From Desulfobacteraceae bacterium (GTDB lineage Bacteria > Desulfobacterota > Desulfobacteria > Desulfobacterales > Desulfobacteraceae): a stretch of 64,000 nucleotides of DNA. Below are positions 18,690-26,604 of the stretch, in pieces. A model generated the notes under the pieces. It was given only the letters and a program-made list of their open reading frames with translations. It searched no databases and was not told the DNA's origin. The stretch spans positions 124,001-188,000 of the forward strand of contig JADGFI010000005.1 of NCBI GenBank assembly GCA_016743945.1, in the 5' to 3' direction. The position numbers and the translations under genes were made by a program. The number at the start of each line of letters is the position of its first letter. The first letter of the stretch is position 1.

Positions 18690-19265
18690 TTACCAGTTTT
18701 CCGCCAGCACCTCAAAATGAGCTTGGGGGTGAGCACAGGCCGGGCACATCTCAATGGCTTCTTCCCCTTCATGGACATATCCGCAATTGCGGCAACGCCA
18801 TTTTATACTGCCTTCTTTTTTGAACACCCTGCCTGCTTCCACATTGGCGGCAAGATCTGCATAGCGTTTTCCATGCTGTTTTTCAGCAACGGATATCATT
18901 TCAAAAATCATGGCAACGGCGTCAAACCCCTCTTCCTTTGCAACGGCTGCAAAGTCAGGATACATTTGGGTCCACTCATATTCTTCCCCGGCAGCAGCGG
19001 CTTTCAGGTTTTCAAGGGTGGTGCCGATTATTCCGGCGGGGAATGTCGCCGTGACCTCAACTTCTCCGCCTTCCAAAAATTTAAAAAACCGTTTGGCATG
19101 TTCTTTTTCCTGGCTGGCGGTTTCCGTAAAAATTTCGGATATCTGGATATAGCCTTCTTTTTTTGCCGCACTTGCAAAATAGGTGTAACGGTTACGGGCC
19201 TGTGACTCCCCGGCAAAAGCCGTTAATAAATTTTTTTCAGTCTGGGTTCCTTTTAAACTTGCCAT
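18690..19265 (-). CDS. rbr: Rubrerythrin
   Basis: This 191-residue peroxide-reducing non-haem iron protein of anaerobes has two parts. An N-terminal ferritin-like four-helix domain holds diiron ligands (AFAGESQARNRY, ASQEKEHAKRFF, EYEWTQMYPDFAAVAKEEG, VAEKQHGKRY). A C-terminal rubredoxin-like domain has two CxxC pairs (WRCRNCGY and EMCPACAHP). Length and order are standard. It takes electrons from rubredoxin-type donors to detoxify hydrogen peroxide in the cytoplasm. The ATG follows AGGAGAAAA. It sits upstream of the thioredoxin genes on the same strand but 200 bp away with its own likely promoter. Confidence 0.96.
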   Translation of the reverse strand: MASLKGTQTEKNLLTAFAGESQARNRYTYFASAAKKEGYIQISEIFTETASQEKEHAKRFFKFLEGGEVEVTATFPAGIIGTTLENLKAAAAGEEYEWTQMYPDFAAVAKEEGFDAVAMIFEMISVAEKQHGKRYADLAANVEAGRVFKKEGSIKWRCRNCGYVHEGEEAIEMCPACAHPQAHFEVLAENW

Positions 19266-19485
19266 ACTTTTTTCTCCTATGATCTAAGATGCGAATGGTA
19301 ACAGGTCGTTGGTTTGAAATAGAATTGGGATTCATCCTATCGTATCAACCCTTTTCCAACCCTCCTGTCCTGTGTCATCGCGTCTGGTGATTAAAAAAAC
19401 AATTGAAGCCAAATAAATTTGTTAACATTTATAGGATTCTTTAGGGACAATTATATACTATAATTATAGTGGTTTTAAAAGAAGT

Positions 19486-19740
19486 TTATCTTCTTTTAGC
19501 CGGTAACTGGCTGGGTCTTCCCCCTCCCGGGGGCCTTGTGCCGCCACCCGGTGGCTTTGGCGGCCTGGGCGGCCGTACCGCCGGGGGCCGGTGGTGATGG
19601 TGATGATTAGATCGATAATAACCGGAACTCCACTGGACGCCGTAGTGAACATTGACGCCATGGCTGTTGCCACACCCAATCACCAGCATCAGGCCGTAGA
19701 GCATGAAAAGTCCAATGAAAAACTTTAATAAGGGCTTCAT
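19486..19740 (-). CDS. Small His/Pro/Gly-rich lipoprotein, unknown function
   Basis: This 84-residue protein has an N-terminal membrane segment and a good lipobox (VIGC, Cys23), so it is a probable lipoprotein. The mature part is low-complexity: a short segment VHYGVQWSSGYYRSN, then a run of five histidines, then a Pro/Gly/Arg-rich tail (RPPAVRPPRPPKPPGGG). I do not recognise a family. Its ATG overlaps the stop of the VOC gene (ATGA), so the two are translated together. The His run could bind metal, but that is only a possibility. A 14-bp palindrome (ACTATAATTATAGT, 19457-19470) follows the gene. Confidence 0.65.
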   Translation of the reverse strand: MKPLLKFFIGLFMLYGLMLVIGCGNSHGVNVHYGVQWSSGYYRSNHHHHHRPPAVRPPRPPKPPGGGTRPPGGGRPSQLPAKRR

Positions 19741-20654
19741 TGTTTTTCTCCTTTATCACTGGTCAGTTCCTGGATGGCAAAGACGGCTCCGGATGGATCA
19801 GCAATGATGGCAACAAGCCCATTGGGCATTTTTGTGTCCGGACTCACCAGAATTTTTCCCCCCAGTTTTTCCGCTTTTTTTGCCGTGGCAACCACATCGG
19901 AAACGGCAATATAGGGAAGCCAGGCCGGCTTGATGTTCTCCCACTGAATGGTAACAACACCAGCCCGGGGGGTGCTGTCTTTTACCAGGAGCAGGTATTC
20001 TGATTTGGTTCCAATCCCCACCCGACGGTGCTCATACCCGGCAATTTTGCTGTAAAACCCAAGGGCAGAGGTTACATTGGTTGTCCATAATTCACTGCCC
20101 ATCCATTGGTTTTCTATAATGCCGGTGTCCAAAGGGTCACCATGGGAAGAGGTCAGCAGGCCAAAGATTGCGCCTTCCGGGTCTATGGCCACGGCAACCC
20201 GTCCCCGGTCTGGAAGGTTCCTGGGCGGAACATAAACGGTGCCCTGGTTTTCTTCCAGGGTCTTTGATACCTGGTCCACATCTTCCACTGATATATATCC
20301 CAGCCATCTGGATTCTTTGATCTTTTTATTCTCAGGGGTGTTTAAAACTGCCGTGGCAATGGGGACCTTGTCTGAAAAAATGGTCCGAACCTTTTGAGTG
20401 TAACCATCGGCAGATTCAAAGGACCAGCCAAACAAGGCTTGATAAAATTGGCTGGCGGCTTCCATATCATCGGTAAAAAGATCAAACCAGGTAAATTTAC
20501 CCACCTGATGTTGGCCCGTGGGAACCGCAGTGACCGGAGAAACCTGAACCGATTGATTGGCACAGGCGGGGAAGAATAATCCTGCCAGGAGAACAGTCCC
20601 TATGATGAGTCTCAGCCCTTTTTTGAAGTCCATTGATTTTTCGGAAAGCGTCAT
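19737..20654 (-). CDS. Exported VOC-superfamily (glyoxalase/bleomycin-resistance fold) protein
   Basis: This 305-residue protein has an N-terminal export signal, with a possible lipobox near FPAC (residues about 28-31). Two VOC modules follow. The first (about 50-165) starts GKFTWFDLFTDDMEAASQFYQALFGW. The second (about 175-300) has TSALGFYSKIAGYEHRRVG. The repeated FY..LFGW-type pattern and PEGAIFGLL / PSGAVFAIQE ends are typical of the paired-VOC family also found in cytoplasmic hydroxylase-like proteins. The biochemical role is unknown. Export of such a pair is less common. An internal ATG (MDFKKG, seven codons in) gives a cleaner signal peptide and may be the real start. Confidence 0.75.
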   Translation of the reverse strand: MTLSEKSMDFKKGLRLIIGTVLLAGLFFPACANQSVQVSPVTAVPTGQHQVGKFTWFDLFTDDMEAASQFYQALFGWSFESADGYTQKVRTIFSDKVPIATAVLNTPENKKIKESRWLGYISVEDVDQVSKTLEENQGTVYVPPRNLPDRGRVAVAIDPEGAIFGLLTSSHGDPLDTGIIENQWMGSELWTTNVTSALGFYSKIAGYEHRRVGIGTKSEYLLLVKDSTPRAGVVTIQWENIKPAWLPYIAVSDVVATAKKAEKLGGKILVSPDTKMPNGLVAIIADPSGAVFAIQELTSDKGEKQ

Positions 20655-21081
20655 GGTGATTTGCCTTTTTGGTTGATGGTAGATTCAATTATTTCAGTCA
20701 TTTCTATCAGATAGTCGGAAGATGTCAATAAAAACAAGGAGATTGGGATTTTTTTGATGACTGTTGAGATACCGGGTGATCGCATTTAAATTTTGATTAA
20801 TTTGATTATATTTTTTACAATATAGTTGAAAATCACTCCCAAAAAATAAATAAATTTGACCTAACATTATGTAGTATGTTATTCTTTTGATCAGCATCAT
20901 CATCTATAATATCCAGCCTTGTACTCTTAATTTTTCAGCCGAATTTACATTCATCAGATAAGAATTAGTTATTCTCAAATGGGCTAAAATTGCTAAAAAT
21001 TGAATTTTATAATTACCATAGATTTTCAATCTCAGTATTTTCAATCAATAGATAATCCCAAATCCGATTGGGAGAAAATTT
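20655..21081. other. A+T-rich intergenic region, no gene supported
   Basis: This 427-bp stretch separates the VOC gene from the divergently transcribed caspase-like gene. A minus-strand TTGACA (20728 down to 20723) with a weak TAGAAA box 16 bp on could drive the VOC gene. A TATAAT at 21008-21013 could be the -10 of the caspase-like gene, without a clear -35. A 69-codon minus-strand open stretch (20694-20903) is low-complexity and has no ribosome site. Confidence 0.5.
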
Positions 21082-22014
21082 ATGGGAAAAAATTTGATTA
21101 TTTCAATTCTATTTTTATTCAGTACTGTCTTTGTCCTTAGTAGAACTTTTTATGGCACTTCCAAAGCAGTAAAACAGTTGAATGCCAATGCTCGAGAGGT
21201 CATGGAATATAATGAAACCAAAAAGTATGCTCTGCTGATTGGTGGAGGAACAACACAGCATGATGCCTGTGAATCTTATTATAAAAATATTAAATACTTT
21301 GCCAACACTTTAGAAAAATTAAGTTATGATGATAAAGATGTCAAAATATTATTCTCTGGGGGCAGGACTCAAGACCATCCCATTGTTGAAGGGGATGCAA
21401 CAAAAACAAGTGTCATGAACGAGCTCAACTATTTTAAAAAAAATATTGATTCAAATGATACATTAATAATATTTCGTTCAGGCCATGGCATAGTTGAATT
21501 GATTTTTGAAAAATATGGAATATTATCAAACGATGAGCGTGTACCAGAAACAGATAATATAAAAATTCTTGGAACTGCTGCGGTAATGCTTTTTCCAGAT
21601 GGTTCGCTGAGTTATCTTGAATTTCAGAAGAAATTGGAAGAAATCAAAGGAAAACAAATTGTCATAATTTTGAATCAATGTTTTTCAGGACAATTCACAA
21701 ATATGGCTATGAAACTTGATCACACGGTGATTATTAGCGAAACAAATGAAATAGAGATCGCTTTTCAACGAAGCAAAATAGAAAACAATTCTGAACATAC
21801 CGTATGGCCTTTTGTAAAATGCATTTGTGACGGGTTTCTAAAAAATGGCAACGGAGAAAAAAAACAATCTGTATTTAATGCGTTTCAATATATGCTTACA
21901 TGTAACCCAAATGTAAAAGGTATACGAATAAAAGAGGATAGGCCTTTATGGAAAGAAAGCCCTCGGATTAAATATGGTAGTGGGTTGATAAAGGGGTCAG
22001 TTTATATAAATTAA
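21082..22014 (+). CDS. Exported caspase-like (clan CD) cysteine peptidase homologue
   Basis: This 310-residue protein begins with an uncleaved-looking signal or anchor segment (residues 4-22). A caspase/legumain-like fold follows: a first strand KYALLIGGG (48-56), a catalytic histidine in IIFRSGHG (His135), and a catalytic cysteine in IVIILNQCFSGQF (Cys200). The HG and QC-x-SG patterns are those of clan CD peptidases (C13/C14). The catalytic pair is intact, so activity is plausible, with the fold outside the cytoplasmic membrane. Substrate and role are unknown. The gene is markedly A+T-rich compared with aroB beside it and is not in an operon, which suggests acquisition. An ATTGGGAGAAAA ribosome site precedes the ATG. 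Confidence 0.7.
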   Translation: MGKNLIISILFLFSTVFVLSRTFYGTSKAVKQLNANAREVMEYNETKKYALLIGGGTTQHDACESYYKNIKYFANTLEKLSYDDKDVKILFSGGRTQDHPIVEGDATKTSVMNELNYFKKNIDSNDTLIIFRSGHGIVELIFEKYGILSNDERVPETDNIKILGTAAVMLFPDGSLSYLEFQKKLEEIKGKQIVIILNQCFSGQFTNMAMKLDHTVIISETNEIEIAFQRSKIENNSEHTVWPFVKCICDGFLKNGNGEKKQSVFNAFQYMLTCNPNVKGIRIKEDRPLWKESPRIKYGSGLIKGSVYIN

Positions 22015-22064
22015 ATGGACTTAAAATTTCCGATAAGGGCTATACCGGCTGACAGTTCACCGTA

Positions 22065-23129
22065 TTAAGTAAACACAGAACGGATAAACTCATTCATTTC
22101 AGCATAGCGGATCTTTTCCACCCGTGCCGTTCCCAGCGCTTCAAGAAAGACAAAATAGAGGTTGTTGCCCTGTTTTTTCTTGTCCCTGGAGGCTGTTTCT
22201 ATGATTTGGTCTGCCTTGTAATCCAGTTCCACCGGAAGGTTCAGGCTTTTTAAAAGGGTGGTTATTCGGTCCACATCCGTCTGGGCAATCATGCCTTTTT
22301 TTTTGGAAAACATGGCGGCGGCCACCATGCCCAGGGACACGGCCCGGCCATGGCCGGTGTGGCCTGGTTTTTGCTGATGCAGCTTTTCTTGATCTAACTT
22401 TTCAATGCCATGGCCGATGGTGTGACCAAAATTGAGTTTGCGCCGCTCTCCTGCTTCTCGTTCATCCAGCTGAACCACCCGGGATTTGATGGCAACGGAA
22501 TCTGCCACCAGCCGGAAAATAGTGTCTTGGTCCAGGTTCAAGGCTTTTTGAAGGTTATCTTCAATAAATGACAGCAGGGCGGCATCGTAGATCAGGCCGT
22601 GTTTGACAATTTCGGCCAACCCATTGGAAATTTCCGTTTTGGGTAGGGTTTCCAGCATATCAATATCGCAGATGACAAATTCAGGTTGGTTAAAAACACC
22701 CACCATGTTTTTAAAAGCAGAAAGATTGACCCCGTTTTTTCCGCCCACGCTGGCATCCACTTGGGCGAGAAGGGAGGTGGAGACAAAACCAAATCGTACC
22801 CCCCGCAAAAAAATGGAGGCAACAAAGCCGACAATATCCGTGACAATTCCTCCCCCTATCCCCAGGATAAAGCTTCCCCTGTCACAGGAGAGTGCGATCA
22901 ATTTTTCCAGAAGCTCTTCCACGGTGGCAAGGGTCTTGATATTTTCACCGGTACCGATGGTGAGAACAGGGCCCTTGGGAAACTTTTCTCCATACAGTGC
23001 TTTAATATTCTCATCCGTGATAATGATGGGGGTGACACCCACGGGAAGATAGGTACCGGTATTTGAAAGGTGTTCTCCCACATGTATGGAAGAACTTCCT
23101 TGTTGTCCTTTTACCTGAAATGTTTTCAT
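22065..23129 (-). CDS. aroB: 3-dehydroquinate synthase
   Basis: This 354-residue NAD- and metal-dependent enzyme forms the first carbocycle of the shikimate pathway from DAHP. Diagnostic motifs are ILGIGGGIVTDIVGFVAS (NAD site), STSLLAQVDASVGGKNGVN, GLAEIVKHGLI and the metal-ligand stretch RRKLNFGHTIGHGIE. Length is normal. Its ATG overlaps the stop of the DAHP synthase gene by four bases (ATGA), so the first two shikimate steps are encoded as one coupled unit, controlled by the leader upstream of aroF. Confidence 0.96.
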   Translation of the reverse strand: MKTFQVKGQQGSSSIHVGEHLSNTGTYLPVGVTPIIITDENIKALYGEKFPKGPVLTIGTGENIKTLATVEELLEKLIALSCDRGSFILGIGGGIVTDIVGFVASIFLRGVRFGFVSTSLLAQVDASVGGKNGVNLSAFKNMVGVFNQPEFVICDIDMLETLPKTEISNGLAEIVKHGLIYDAALLSFIEDNLQKALNLDQDTIFRLVADSVAIKSRVVQLDEREAGERRKLNFGHTIGHGIEKLDQEKLHQQKPGHTGHGRAVSLGMVAAAMFSKKKGMIAQTDVDRITTLLKSLNLPVELDYKADQIIETASRDKKKQGNNLYFVFLEALGTARVEKIRYAEMNEFIRSVFT

Positions 23130-24151
23130 TCGTTATTTCCATTGGCGGTTGCGATAATTGAGCGAATGGCATTCATTTTTTTCATAACCGCTGTGAACTG
23201 ATCCGGATAAAGGGATTGTGCGCCGTCACTTAAGGCTTCTTCAGGCTTGTTATGAACTTCAATCATTTGTCCATCTGCGCCCAGGGCTGCCGAGGCATAG
23301 GCCAGGGGAATCACCTGGTCCCGGACACCGGCCGCATGGCTGGGATCCACAATAATCGGCAGATGGCTTTCTTTTTTTGCCGCCGGCACCACAGATAGAT
23401 CCAGGGTGTTTCGGCTGTGACGCACAAAGGTTCTGATCCCTCTTTCACAGAGGATGACATTTGAATTTCCCTCTTCCATGATATATTCTGCTGCCATGAG
23501 CCATTCCTGGAGCATGGCCGACATTCCCCGTTTTAAGATCACGGGACGTTTGGATCTTCCCGCACGCCGGAGCAGGGAAAAGTTCTGCATGTTTCGGGTG
23601 CCGATCTGGATGACGTCCACATAGGCTTCCACAAGGTCAAAATTTTCAACATCCATGACTTCGGTCACAACGGGCAGGCCTGTTTCTTCCCTGACCGTTG
23701 ATAGGAACTTCAGGCCCTGTTCGCCCAGTCCCTGGAAGGAATAGGGAGATGTTCTGGGCTTGAATGCCCCTCCCCTGAAAAGTAGGGCACCTGCTTTTTT
23801 TACAGACCTTGCAATGGACAAGACCTGTTCGAGACTTTCAACCGCACAGGGGCCGGCAATCACGGGCATGGTGCCATCGCCGAAAACAGCATCACCAATT
23901 TTTACCTGGGTATTTTCCCGCTGAAATTCCCGGCTGACAAGCTTATATGGTTTTGTCACCGGAATGACCTCCTTTACACCGTCGAGCCCCAGAAAATGGG
24001 CTGCATCAACGGATCCTTTATTATGCAGGATGCCGATGGAAACCCTGTCACCTCCGGGTATGGGCCGGGCTGTGTATCCTCGTTTCTCAATAATTCGGAC
24101 AATTGCCTGGACGCCTTCTTCGGTTGTTCCTTTTTCCAATACGACTAGCAT
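23126..24151 (-). CDS. aroF: 3-deoxy-7-phosphoheptulonate synthase (DAHP synthase, AroF/I-beta type)
   Basis: This 341-residue enzyme condenses phosphoenolpyruvate with erythrose 4-phosphate at the entry to aromatic biosynthesis. An N-terminal ferredoxin-like segment (MLVVLEKGTTEEGVQAIVRIIEKRGY) precedes the TIM barrel, the layout of the type I-beta (Thermotoga/Bacillus-like) enzymes. Barrel motifs include PVIAGPCAVESLEQ, RGGAFKPRTSPYSFQGLG, IQIGTRNMQNF, RGIRTF and PIIVDPSHAAG, with Cys in the first being a metal ligand. It is first in the aroF-aroB pair and lies behind a Trp-rich leader peptide and terminator hairpin, so its expression is probably governed by tryptophan. Confidence 0.95.
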   Translation of the reverse strand: MLVVLEKGTTEEGVQAIVRIIEKRGYTARPIPGGDRVSIGILHNKGSVDAAHFLGLDGVKEVIPVTKPYKLVSREFQRENTQVKIGDAVFGDGTMPVIAGPCAVESLEQVLSIARSVKKAGALLFRGGAFKPRTSPYSFQGLGEQGLKFLSTVREETGLPVVTEVMDVENFDLVEAYVDVIQIGTRNMQNFSLLRRAGRSKRPVILKRGMSAMLQEWLMAAEYIMEEGNSNVILCERGIRTFVRHSRNTLDLSVVPAAKKESHLPIIVDPSHAAGVRDQVIPLAYASAALGADGQMIEVHNKPEEALSDGAQSLYPDQFTAVMKKMNAIRSIIATANGNNE

Positions 24152-24245
24152 TTTTTACCTCCAATATTCAATAAAGGGTTTTATCAGTATTCAATTCAAT
24201 GGGCAATAAAAAAGGCGGGAGATTTGGGGCAACCCGTAAATAAAA

Positions 24246-24272
24246 AAGGCTGCCTTTTTTCTCTGCAGCCTT
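24246..24272 (-). terminator. Leader terminator hairpin of aroF (attenuator)
   Basis: On the minus strand AAGGCTGC (24272-24265) pairs with GCAGCCTT (24253-24246) across an 11-base loop and is followed directly by a T-run. It lies 28 bases after the leader-peptide stop and about 95 bases before aroF. An upstream segment CCTGGGTT (24350-24343) could pair with AACCCAAGG (24277-24269), which includes the 5' arm, so a competing fold exists. Confidence 0.8.
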
Positions 24273-24299
24273 GGGTTCCTTGTCTTTTAGATATTCATG

Positions 24300-24386
24300 T
24301 CAAGAATCAACGCCGCAGGCACCATGCCACCAACGCCAGGTCAACCCAGGACCAACCCACGGAAAAGGGGTTGTTGTGTCGGCCAT
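24300..24386 (-). CDS. Trp-rich leader peptide of the aroF-aroB attenuator
   Basis: This 28-codon reading frame begins ATG GCC GAC and ends TGA at 24300. Its product contains four tryptophans, three of them packed in LTWRWWHG (Trp codons at 24359, 24338, 24332 and 24329). Such a peptide directly ahead of a terminator hairpin is the hallmark of ribosome-mediated attenuation. The same frame is open to a double ATG at 24431-24426, giving a possible 43-residue form; that start would be only a few bases from the predicted transcription start. Neither start has a strong ribosome site. The peptide itself has no expected function beyond sensing charged tRNA-Trp. Confidence 0.72.
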   Translation of the reverse strand: MADTTTPFPWVGPGLTWRWWHGACGVDS

Positions 24387-24442
24387 GCCGGATTCTTTGA
24401 CTCTGTTTGTTTCTGTGTATAAGAACATCATGATGAAATCAT

Positions 24443-24470
24443 ATTATAAAGAGAATGCCGGGCTTGTCAA
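24443..24470 (-). promoter_or_regulatory. Promoter for the aroF leader
   Basis: On the minus strand TTGACA (24470 down to 24465) and a consensus TATAAT (24448 down to 24443) are 16 bp apart. Transcription should begin near 24436, giving a leader of about 285 bases before aroF. Confidence 0.78.
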
Positions 24471-24548
24471 TAAAAAAATCAAATTAATATTTGATTTTCA
24501 GCTGTCTTCGGGATAGACTCCCATAAATCAATTAAGTATTGGGAGAAT

Positions 24549-25199
24549 ATGGAAATTAAAGTCATCATAGCAGATGATCATGCCATTATCAGGGAAGGGT
24601 TAAAAAGCCTGTTGGAAAAAAAGGGCATCTGTGTACTGGATATTGCCCAGAATGGCCGGGAAGCCGTGGAAAAAGCCATTACCCTGAAACCGGATGTCAT
24701 GCTGATGGATATTTCCATGCCGGATCTTAATGGCGTGGAGGCGACTGCCAGGATCAAGAAGGAGGTTCCCTTTACAAAAATTATTGCCCTGTCCATGCAT
24801 TCGAGCAAAACCATTATTGATAAAATGTTTGCAGCCGGTGCTTCGGGGTATATTTTAAAAGAATCTGCCTTTAGTGAATTGTATGATGCGATTCGAGACG
24901 TGCTTAAAGGGAATTTTTATCTGACGCCTTCCATTGCAAGAATGTATGTAGACAGTGATGGGCATGCTTTTTCCAGCAGTGATAAGATTCCGCAATTTAA
25001 TAAAATATCCAAAAAAGAGCGGGAGATCCTCCAACTGATTGCTGAAGGGGAAAAAACCCGGGATATTGCCCAAAAGCTGGGGGTTAGCATTAAGACGATT
25101 GAAACCCACCGCAGAAATATTATGAAGAAATTAAATATTTTCAATGTTGCCGGACTGACAAAATTTGCCATTAAAGAAGGGATTATCGCCCTGGAGTAA
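24549..25199 (+). CDS. NarL/FixJ-family response regulator
   Basis: This 216-residue protein has an N-terminal receiver domain (about 1-120) with the acidic pair at 9-10, phosphoacceptor Asp54 in MLMDISMPDLNG, and the conserved lysine in GYILKESAF. A LuxR-type helix-turn-helix follows (about 150-210: LIAEGEKTRDIAQKLGVSIKTIETHRRNI). It is a transcription factor activated by a sensor kinase. GGGAG precedes the ATG. The next gene, 122 bp downstream, encodes a soluble hybrid kinase, the obvious but unproven partner. Its targets are unknown. Confidence 0.92.
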   Translation: MEIKVIIADDHAIIREGLKSLLEKKGICVLDIAQNGREAVEKAITLKPDVMLMDISMPDLNGVEATARIKKEVPFTKIIALSMHSSKTIIDKMFAAGASGYILKESAFSELYDAIRDVLKGNFYLTPSIARMYVDSDGHAFSSSDKIPQFNKISKKEREILQLIAEGEKTRDIAQKLGVSIKTIETHRRNIMKKLNIFNVAGLTKFAIKEGIIALE

Positions 25200-25321
25200 A
25201 AAAAACTGTTTTTTATGCAAAAACTAAGGGTTTCCCCGATTGCAACACAAGGCCGTTTTGAACTATAACAAGAACCAATGAATAAATGGTCGTATAAATT
25301 GGTTAAATTTAGGTGCGGTAA

Positions 25322-26467
25322 ATGGAATATATACAATTAAATAATGAATCACCAGATGCGGTAGAGGCCCTTGCCGGTGGTATCGCTCATGATTTTAATA
25401 ATCTTTTGGCCGCCATCAAAGGCCATGCCTCTTTGATGATGAACAGCATTAAGCCGTCTGACCCGCTTTTCGGGCATATCACAGAAATTATAGACTGTAT
25501 TGACAAGGGGTCGGAAATTGCCAACCAGCTTCTCGGCTTTGCCAAGGTGGATGCCTATTATACAAGTTCCATTGATGTGAACCGTCTGGTTCGCAGGGCA
25601 ATGGAAAACCTTGATCTCAAGGGAAAACGTGTGGTGCTGGATGTGGATCTGGATACCAAGTCCCTGGTAATTAATGCCGATTCTGATAAAATTAACCAGG
25701 TGATTGGGGCCATTGTGGACAATGCCCTTCTTGCCATGCCCGAAGGAGGGACGCTTTCCGTGGTCACGGAAGCTGCGGCCATTTTGAATGGCACGGCCGA
25801 GGCCTATGGGCTTGATACGGGTTTTTTTGTTAAGATAACCCTGACCGACACAGGCATGGGCATGAATTGCGAGACCCTGGAAAAGATTTTTAAACCTTTC
25901 TATTCGGCAAATCATCTGAATTATCCGGAGAAAAAGGGGTTGGGTCTTACCTTTGCACGGGAAATTGTCCAGAATCACAATGGGGTGATTGATGTCTGGA
26001 GCTCCGTTGATGTGGGGTCGGCTTTTTCCATTATCCTTCCCCTGGCAGAACCCATTGAAAATGCCGATTTGCCATCGGCGGATGAGCGCTTGGTGCTGGG
26101 GAATGAAGCGGTTCTGCTGGTGGATGATGAGCAGCGAATACTCACCGTTGGAAGAGAAATTTGTAAGGCATTGGGATATAGCGTGATCACAGCAGACTCG
26201 GGTAAAAAAGCCCTGGAGATCTATGCTGCAAAAAAAGATGAGATCAACCTGGTTATCTTAGATATGATCATGCCCGAAATGAATGGGCTTGAGACGTTTT
26301 TGGAATTGAAAAAACAAAATCCCCATATCAAGGTGCTGCTTTCAACCGGGTATTCCATTGATGAAAAAGCCCAGGAAATGCTCAGAAACGGATGCAAGGG
26401 ATATATTTTAAAGCCCTATTCCGTGATTGATTTTTCCCATAAGATACGGGAGGTCCTTGAATTATAG
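25322..26467 (+). CDS. Soluble hybrid histidine kinase (HisKA-HATPase-REC)
   Basis: This 381-residue cytoplasmic protein lacks any sensor domain: the phosphorylatable His23 (GGIAHDFNNLL) is almost at the N-terminus. The ATPase domain has an N box (VDNALLAM), G1 (DTGMGM) and G2 (KKGLGLTFA). A receiver domain follows (about 260-380) with acidic VDDE, phosphoacceptor in VILDMIMPEMNG, and the lysine of ILKPYS. Because it has no input module of its own, it probably receives its signal from another protein. The neighbouring NarL-type regulator is a candidate output. An 11-bp stem-loop follows the gene. Confidence 0.9.
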   Translation: MEYIQLNNESPDAVEALAGGIAHDFNNLLAAIKGHASLMMNSIKPSDPLFGHITEIIDCIDKGSEIANQLLGFAKVDAYYTSSIDVNRLVRRAMENLDLKGKRVVLDVDLDTKSLVINADSDKINQVIGAIVDNALLAMPEGGTLSVVTEAAAILNGTAEAYGLDTGFFVKITLTDTGMGMNCETLEKIFKPFYSANHLNYPEKKGLGLTFAREIVQNHNGVIDVWSSVDVGSAFSIILPLAEPIENADLPSADERLVLGNEAVLLVDDEQRILTVGREICKALGYSVITADSGKKALEIYAAKKDEINLVILDMIMPEMNGLETFLELKKQNPHIKVLLSTGYSIDEKAQEMLRNGCKGYILKPYSVIDFSHKIREVLEL

Positions 26468-26497
26468 TATCGCCTGTGGTACTATTACAGGCGATAC
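26467..26497 (+). terminator. Stem-loop after the hybrid kinase gene
   Basis: GTATCGCCTGT (26467-26477) pairs perfectly with ACAGGCGATAC (26487-26497) around a 9-base loop, overlapping the kinase stop codon. No T-run follows, so it may stabilise or attenuate the mRNA rather than act as a classical terminator. Confidence 0.5.
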
Positions 26498-26604
26498 AGA
26501 CCCACCGTCAAAAGATTCAATCCTTGACACTGTTTCCCCGATTTTTTATAACGTCCCTGATGATTCTTTTAATGATAAACAAAACAATTTGTTAAGTATC
26601 CCCC

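Noticed and set aside
19457..19470. Palindrome ACTATAATTATAGT considered as a PerR box for rubrerythrin
   Set aside because: It lies about 190 bp from the rubrerythrin start, directly behind the lipoprotein gene, and A+T palindromes of this size are common here.
20694..20903. Minus-strand 69-codon frame in the gap before the caspase-like gene
   Set aside because: A+T-driven low-complexity peptide, no ribosome site, no recognisable pattern.
24429..24431. Upstream ATG for a 43-residue aroF leader peptide
   Set aside because: It would start within a few bases of the predicted transcription start with no ribosome site; kept only as an alternative to the 28-codon form.
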